Source: Lentisphaerota bacterium (GTDB lineage: Bacteria > Verrucomicrobiota > Kiritimatiellia > UBA8416 > JAFGTH01). Taken from it: a stretch of 9,397 bases of DNA. Below the pieces are notes generated by a model. The model did not search any database and was not told the DNA's origin. It saw nothing but the letters and a program-made list of their open reading frames with translations. The stretch lies in assembly GCA_016934225.1 (NCBI GenBank), contig JAFGTH010000212.1, positions 1 through 9,397 of the forward strand. Direction: 5' to 3'. A program made the translations under genes and the position numbers. Of the stretch, positions 6,129 to 9,397 are shown one piece after another. Within the stretch, counting starts at the first letter, position 1, and the number at the start of each line of letters is the position of its first letter.

Positions 6129-7445
6129 ATGTGGGTTAGACGATTAACACAAGCCGTTGTAGTAAAATCGAGATCAGACCACTGTATCTCGCGCAAGAAT
6201 ATTGATCCGGATGCTTTAAAAGTTCTTTACAGACTGCATAGATCCGGACATATCGCATACCTTGTCGGGGGCGGTGTTCGTGATCTTCTTCTCGGGCGTC
6301 AGCCAAAAGATTTTGACGTAAGTACAAATGCACATCCACGCACGATAAAGAAATTATTCAGAAATTGTTTCTTAATAGGCCGCCGTTTCAGATTGGCGCA
6401 TATTAAATTCGGCGACAAAATCATTGAAGCAAGTACGTTCAGACGGCGTCCTGAATCCGATACGGATACGAACGACAGTAACGCCGATCTGTTGCACAGA
6501 CATGACAATACATTCGGAACACCGACGGAAGATGCGCAACGGCGCGATTTCACAATAAACGGTTTGTTTTACGATATCGGCACTTTTAGCGTTATTGATT
6601 ATGTCGGCGGATTAAAAGATCTCGATAGGCGTCTTATTCGGAGTATCGGCAATCCGGCGATAAGATTCAGGGAAGATCCGGTGCGTATGATAAGGGCTGT
6701 GCGGTTTGCCTCCCGGTTGGGATTCAGCATAGATCGTTCCGACATAAAAGCGATCAGGAAATATAGACACGAACTTTTAAGAGCGGCGCCTTCGCGTCTA
6801 TTGGAGGAAATATACAGGTTGTTTGCATTCCGATCCGGCGAAGCAGCCGTTCGAATATTATTTGAAACGGATCTTCTGGCGATAATCCTGCCGGAAATAG
6901 ATGTTTATCTCCGGAATGCTGACAAGGCCGGCAGAAAAGTATTCTGGCGTTGCCTCGCCGCGCTTGACGCGGGTAAATATGTAATAGGGCAACCTACGCC
7001 GGTGATGATTTTTTCGACATTGTATCTTGCTCCTTTTCTAAGTTCGGCGTGTAATGATCCTGAGAGCGGCGGCCGTGCGTTTCGTCTTGCCCTTGCGCAT
7101 GATTTGCTGACGCCTGCCTCCAGACGTTTTCAGATGCCCAGGCATGTTTTTCACAGGACTGCGTTGGCTCTGGTTTCGCAAAGACGGTTCGAGCTCACAA
7201 ATCGTCGTTTTTCGAAAAAACGGTTTGTTGCTATGGATGTATTCCCGGAATCATTGTCGCTTCGACAGATATGGCTGGCAGCACACGATGGAGACAGCAA
7301 CTCGCTTCAGACATGGATTGATTTGTACGGGAAATGGAAACTTGATTCCACAAGCCGGCTCGGCAATCACATTGAACATGAACGCAACACACCGTACCGT
7401 CGGTTTGATAACCACAGAAGCAATCGGCGTCGTAAGCACAGTTAA
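6129..7445 (+). CDS. pcnB: Poly(A) polymerase I (class II nucleotidyltransferase, PcnB type)
   Basis: PcnB adds 3' poly(A) tails to RNA, promoting decay by exonucleases. The 438 residues show the class II nucleotidyltransferase core: LVGGGVRDLLLG (45-56), the metal-binding DFD (61-63) in PKDFDVSTNAHP, RRDFTIN (138-144) and REDPVRMIRAVRFASRLG (181-198). HCISRKNIDPDALKVLYRL (18-36) and RNCFLIGRRFRLAHI (78-92) match PcnB much more closely than CCA-adding enzymes. A helical RNA-binding C-terminal half follows. It ends with a basic tail (SNRRRKHS), as in E. coli PcnB, which is slightly longer (465 residues). ATG 6129 is directly preceded by an in-frame TAA (6126-6128), and the N-terminus lines up with the family, so this start is well supported despite the absence of any SD. 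It is divergent from the ATP-cone kinase and convergent with the small membrane-protein gene, 12 bases away. Confidence 0.92.
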   Translation: MWVRRLTQAVVVKSRSDHCISRKNIDPDALKVLYRLHRSGHIAYLVGGGVRDLLLGRQPKDFDVSTNAHPRTIKKLFRNCFLIGRRFRLAHIKFGDKIIEASTFRRRPESDTDTNDSNADLLHRHDNTFGTPTEDAQRRDFTINGLFYDIGTFSVIDYVGGLKDLDRRLIRSIGNPAIRFREDPVRMIRAVRFASRLGFSIDRSDIKAIRKYRHELLRAAPSRLLEEIYRLFAFRSGEAAVRILFETDLLAIILPEIDVYLRNADKAGRKVFWRCLAALDAGKYVIGQPTPVMIFSTLYLAPFLSSACNDPESGGRAFRLALAHDLLTPASRRFQMPRHVFHRTALALVSQRRFELTNRRFSKKRFVAMDVFPESLSLRQIWLAAHDGDSNSLQTWIDLYGKWKLDSTSRLGNHIEHERNTPYRRFDNHRSNRRRKHS

Positions 7446-7469
7446 AAACACGTCAGATCATGACGCGTT
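7444..7469 (-). terminator. Possible intrinsic terminator between convergent pcnB and the small membrane-protein gene
   Basis: CGTCA (7451-7455) pairs with TGACG (7461-7465) around a 5-base loop. After one A-C mismatch, three more pairs extend the stem (7447-7449 with 7467-7469). On the minus strand it is followed by a run of five T (7448-7444), which overlaps the outermost pairs. On the plus strand it is followed, after a short gap, by six T from 7475. The hairpin includes the stop codon of the small gene. It is a modest structure. Confidence 0.4.
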
Positions 7470-7622
7470 CTCGCTTTTTTCTTCAAGAAGTTCCTTTTTT
7501 TGTATGCCCCAAAAATCGTCTTCGATCTTTTTAAGCTTTTTCAAGAAAGATAGAAGAATCCAAACGCTGGTTCCTCCAACAAACATACAGGCAAAAATCA
7601 TAATTATAGCACGTCCGGCCAT
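7458..7622 (-). CDS. Small single-pass membrane protein, 54 residues, unknown function
   Basis: A short minus-strand frame occupies the gap between pcnB and the sugar-binding protein and overlaps neither. It encodes MAGRAIIMIFACMFVGGTSV, continuing with WILLSFLKKLKKIEDDFWGI and ending QKKELLEEKSENAS. Residues about 5-27 are a clear transmembrane helix. It is followed at once by KKLKK, which by the positive-inside rule would place the C-terminus in the cytoplasm. A short charged, helix-prone tail (28-50) follows. The ATG at 7622 has a weak SD (GTAGG, with AGG at 7633-7631) 8 bases upstream. The soluble-tail composition is typical of real small membrane proteins rather than random translation. 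I do not recognise a family. It could be a small regulatory subunit of a membrane complex, but nothing nearby shows which one. No convincing promoter was seen upstream. Confidence 0.6.
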   Translation of the reverse strand: MAGRAIIMIFACMFVGGTSVWILLSFLKKLKKIEDDFWGIQKKELLEEKSENAS

Positions 7623-7703
7623 GATGAAAACCTACTCTTGCAGCATTGCATATTCAAGAGAGAAAGCGGGTAATTCAGGCTTGGGGAAATACCATGTTGT
7701 TGC

Positions 7704-7732
7704 TTGAAATCCGGAATGGCCGGGCATACAAT
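7704..7732 (+). promoter_or_regulatory. Promoter of the sugar ABC-transport operon
   Basis: TTGAAA (7704-7709) and TACAAT (7727-7732) have the ideal 17-base spacing and each match the consensus at 5 of 6 positions. Initiation near 7739 gives a leader of about 27 bases holding the GGAGG SD. The spacer contains CCGG-N5-CCGG (7711-7723), a short symmetric element that could be part of an operator. It is the best promoter in the window. Confidence 0.65.
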
Positions 7733-7765
7733 TAGATCGAAGTTTATGACAATTGGAGGTTGACA

Positions 7766-8746
7766 ATGAGAAAACTGGTTCTGGCTTGTATTATTATGTG
7801 TATAGCTGTGTTCATCGGATGTGGTCGTAAAAGCGGGTCTTCGCAGTGGAGTAAGCTGGAAATTGCCGTGATACCGAAAGGCACAACACACAGCTTCTGG
7901 AGGGCCGTTCATGCCGGTGCAGCAAAGGCAGGTACGGAATTCGGCGCCGAAATCATCTGGCAGGGGCCTCAGAAAGAAGACGACCGCCAAATGCAGATTC
8001 AAGTTGTGCAAAATGTCACCAGTCGTGGTGTTGATGCCATAGTGCTCGCACCCCTGGATGATCAGGCGCTTGTGGCTCCGATTAATGCGGCTGTGAATCG
8101 AGGTATAGAAGTAATCATCATAGATTCGGATCTCAAAAGTGAGCACTATTCGAGCTTTGTCGCCACCGATAACTATGTCGGAGGCAAGTTGTGCGCCAGA
8201 CGCCTCGTTGATGTTCTCGGCGAAGAGGGTAAGGTGATGATGCTTAGATATCAGGAAGGTTCGGCGAGCACTTCAAATCGTGAGCAAGGTTTTATTGACG
8301 GCATAAAAGAATATGGAAGCAAGATCAAACTTGTTTCCACAAGTCAGTATGCAGGCGCAACGATAGAAAAAGCGTTTCAGGCGTCCCAAAATCTTTTAAA
8401 TCGGTATCCAAGGATTGACGGAATCTTTTGCCCAAATGAATCATCAACACAAGGTATGCTTCGGGCGTTGCAGACGTCCGGTCGGGCAGGTAAAGTCAAG
8501 TTTGTCGGTTTTGACTCCAACGAGACATTACTCAATGCTCTTCGTAACGGAGAGATACACGGACTTGCATTGCAGTCGCCGTTCAAGATGGGATATCTCG
8601 GCGTCAAGACGGCTGTTGATGTTCTAAAAGGCAAACCTGTAGAAAAGCGCATTGATACCGGTGTGTCGCTGTTAACGATTGAGAATATCGCTCAACCGGA
8701 AATGCAACAACTCATTGCTCCGGATATTTCCAGATGGTTGGACTAA
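7766..8746 (+). CDS. RbsB-family sugar ABC transporter substrate-binding lipoprotein
   Basis: This 326-residue protein captures a sugar outside the inner membrane and passes it to an ABC permease. A lipoprotein signal (MRKLVLACII, hydrophobic core, FIGC) puts the lipidated residue at Cys19. Residues about 31-305 form the two-lobed type I periplasmic-binding fold of the ribose/galactose/xylose group (IAVIPKGTTHSFWRAVHAG, SFVATDNYVGGKL, VKFVGFDSNE). From a remembered alignment with E. coli RbsB, several ribose contacts are kept: F45/W46, D120, R172, N224, D250 and Q270. The Arg next to the first Asp is Ser121, and the later aromatic contact is not evident, so the ligand is probably a monosaccharide but not necessarily ribose. 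ATG 7766 is chosen over TTG 7760, since GGAGG (7755-7759) lies 6 bases upstream of the ATG. The ATPase gene follows after 57 bases without a terminator, so they are co-transcribed. Phe at -3 of the lipobox is slightly unusual. Confidence 0.92.
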   Translation: MRKLVLACIIMCIAVFIGCGRKSGSSQWSKLEIAVIPKGTTHSFWRAVHAGAAKAGTEFGAEIIWQGPQKEDDRQMQIQVVQNVTSRGVDAIVLAPLDDQALVAPINAAVNRGIEVIIIDSDLKSEHYSSFVATDNYVGGKLCARRLVDVLGEEGKVMMLRYQEGSASTSNREQGFIDGIKEYGSKIKLVSTSQYAGATIEKAFQASQNLLNRYPRIDGIFCPNESSTQGMLRALQTSGRAGKVKFVGFDSNETLLNALRNGEIHGLALQSPFKMGYLGVKTAVDVLKGKPVEKRIDTGVSLLTIENIAQPEMQQLIAPDISRWLD

Positions 8747-8803
8747 GAAGGACGCGTCTCAAACCTCTTTGCCGTATGTTTTGACAAGGTGAAGGATTAT
8801 CAA

Positions 8804-9397
8804 GTGTCTTCAGCGACATCACCAATGCGTGGAATGGTTGATCGAAGCAGCGATGGCTCTTTACTTCGGTTGCATGCTGTGCGCAAGGCTTTTGGCCCGG
8901 TGCAGGCGCTTGAAAGTGTTGACCTTGAAGTTGGATGTGGTGAAGTGCATGCACTGGTTGGCGAAAACGGCGCCGGCAAAAGTACATTGATGAAAATATT
9001 GAGCGGTGCCTGCCATCCTGACGATGGATCCATCATATTTAATGGTGTGCCGTATGTAGCTCGCAATCCGGCGGACGCAAGATTGGCCGGAATCGCCATG
9101 ATTTATCAAGAACTGACGCTGGCGTTGCATTTAACAGTGGAAGAAAATATTACGCTCGGCATCGAGCACTCTCGTTACGGTCTGTTAAGCAGACAAACAC
9201 AACGCGTAAAGGATGTATTGGCGCGAATGGGGCACGAAGACTTAGACCCGGATATTCCGGTTGCTGAGCTCAGCATTAACTTGCGTCAGATCGTAGAAAT
9301 TGCAAGAGCGCTCATGTGTGATGCGCATCTGATCATTATGGACGAACCGACCAGTTCCTTGTCCGCCGAGGATAAGGTCTCTTTATTTCAGACGGTA
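8804..9397 (+). CDS. Sugar ABC transporter ATP-binding protein, RbsA type (3' end outside window)
   Basis: This is the first 198 codons of a cytoplasmic ATPase that powers sugar import with the preceding binding protein; family members are about 500 residues with two ATPase halves, so only most of the first half is seen. Visible motifs are LRLHAVRKAFGPVQAL (21-36), Walker A GENGAGKST (53-61), the Q-loop MIYQELTL, a signature region VAELSINLRQIVEIARALM, Walker B LIIMDEP and the D-loop region TSSLS. The start is inferred as GTG 8804, because AAGGA (8792-8796) is 7 bases upstream. ATG 8825 and 8834 also lie in frame before the domain but lack an SD. The signature reads LSINL where LSxGQ is standard, so the usual Gly is Asn; first-half signatures in this family are often degenerate. 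The specific sugar cannot be told, so no symbol is given. Confidence 0.93.
   Translation, partial: MSSATSPMRGMVDRSSDGSLLRLHAVRKAFGPVQALESVDLEVGCGEVHALVGENGAGKSTLMKILSGACHPDDGSIIFNGVPYVARNPADARLAGIAMIYQELTLALHLTVEENITLGIEHSRYGLLSRQTQRVKDVLARMGHEDLDPDIPVAELSINLRQIVEIARALMCDAHLIIMDEPTSSLSAEDKVSLFQTV

Noticed and set aside
7144..7707. Plus-strand frame of 187 codons overlapping the end of pcnB and the small gene
   Set aside because: Its first half lies out of frame inside pcnB, which has clear family motifs, and the rest is antisense to a better small membrane-protein gene. No domain or SD was seen.
7604..8146. Minus-strand frame of 180 codons antisense to the sugar-binding protein
   Set aside because: It overlaps the strong RbsB-like coding frame and the operon promoter, and its translation has no recognisable fold.

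Overview
The window reads as a chromosomal segment of a Gram-negative bacterium: a predicted outer-membrane barrel protein, two predicted lipoproteins, a full arginyl-tRNA synthetase and a PcnB-type poly(A) polymerase. Most genes have a purine-rich Shine-Dalgarno (SD) sequence. The gene mix suits the Verrucomicrobiota/Kiritimatiellota/Lentisphaerota (PVC) area, but this is a weak inference. I see no rRNA, tRNA, CRISPR array, insertion sequence or phage gene. Coding density is high and no gene-free stretch exceeds about 240 bases.

Layout. Bases 2-298 hold the C-terminal end of an SGNH/GDSL hydrolase. After a 238-base gap with a possible weak terminator come mscL (537-899) and, 35 bases on, a DUF481 outer-membrane protein (935-1666). 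A strong hairpin terminator (1691-1732) closes this block. argS follows (1769-3505). It is convergent with a minus-strand block: an unrecognised lipoprotein (3638-4576), apparently with its own promoter, and upstream of it a two-domain protein (4701-6047) that joins an ATP-cone to a uridine-kinase-like P-loop kinase. An 81-base divergent region separates that kinase from pcnB (6129-7445, plus strand). Neither of these two genes has an SD, and both have promoter-like elements placed so that their transcripts would be leaderless or nearly so. A small 54-codon membrane-protein gene (7458-7622, minus) sits convergent to pcnB. From 7704 a good promoter drives the start of a sugar ABC-transport operon: an RbsB-family binding lipoprotein (7766-8746) and the beginning of an RbsA-type ATPase (8804 to the window edge).

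How the genes work together. mscL and the DUF481 protein form a plausible two-gene envelope or osmotic unit. The binding protein and ATPase are two parts of one sugar importer; its permease and the rest of the ATPase lie beyond the window. argS and pcnB are ordinary housekeeping genes of translation and RNA turnover. The most unusual item is the ATP-cone kinase. The ATP-cone is best known as the allosteric (d)ATP sensor of ribonucleotide reductases and of the NrdR repressor; here it precedes a nucleoside-kinase module, suggesting a kinase controlled by nucleotide-pool status. I see no clearly new multigene system; the rest is fairly conventional.
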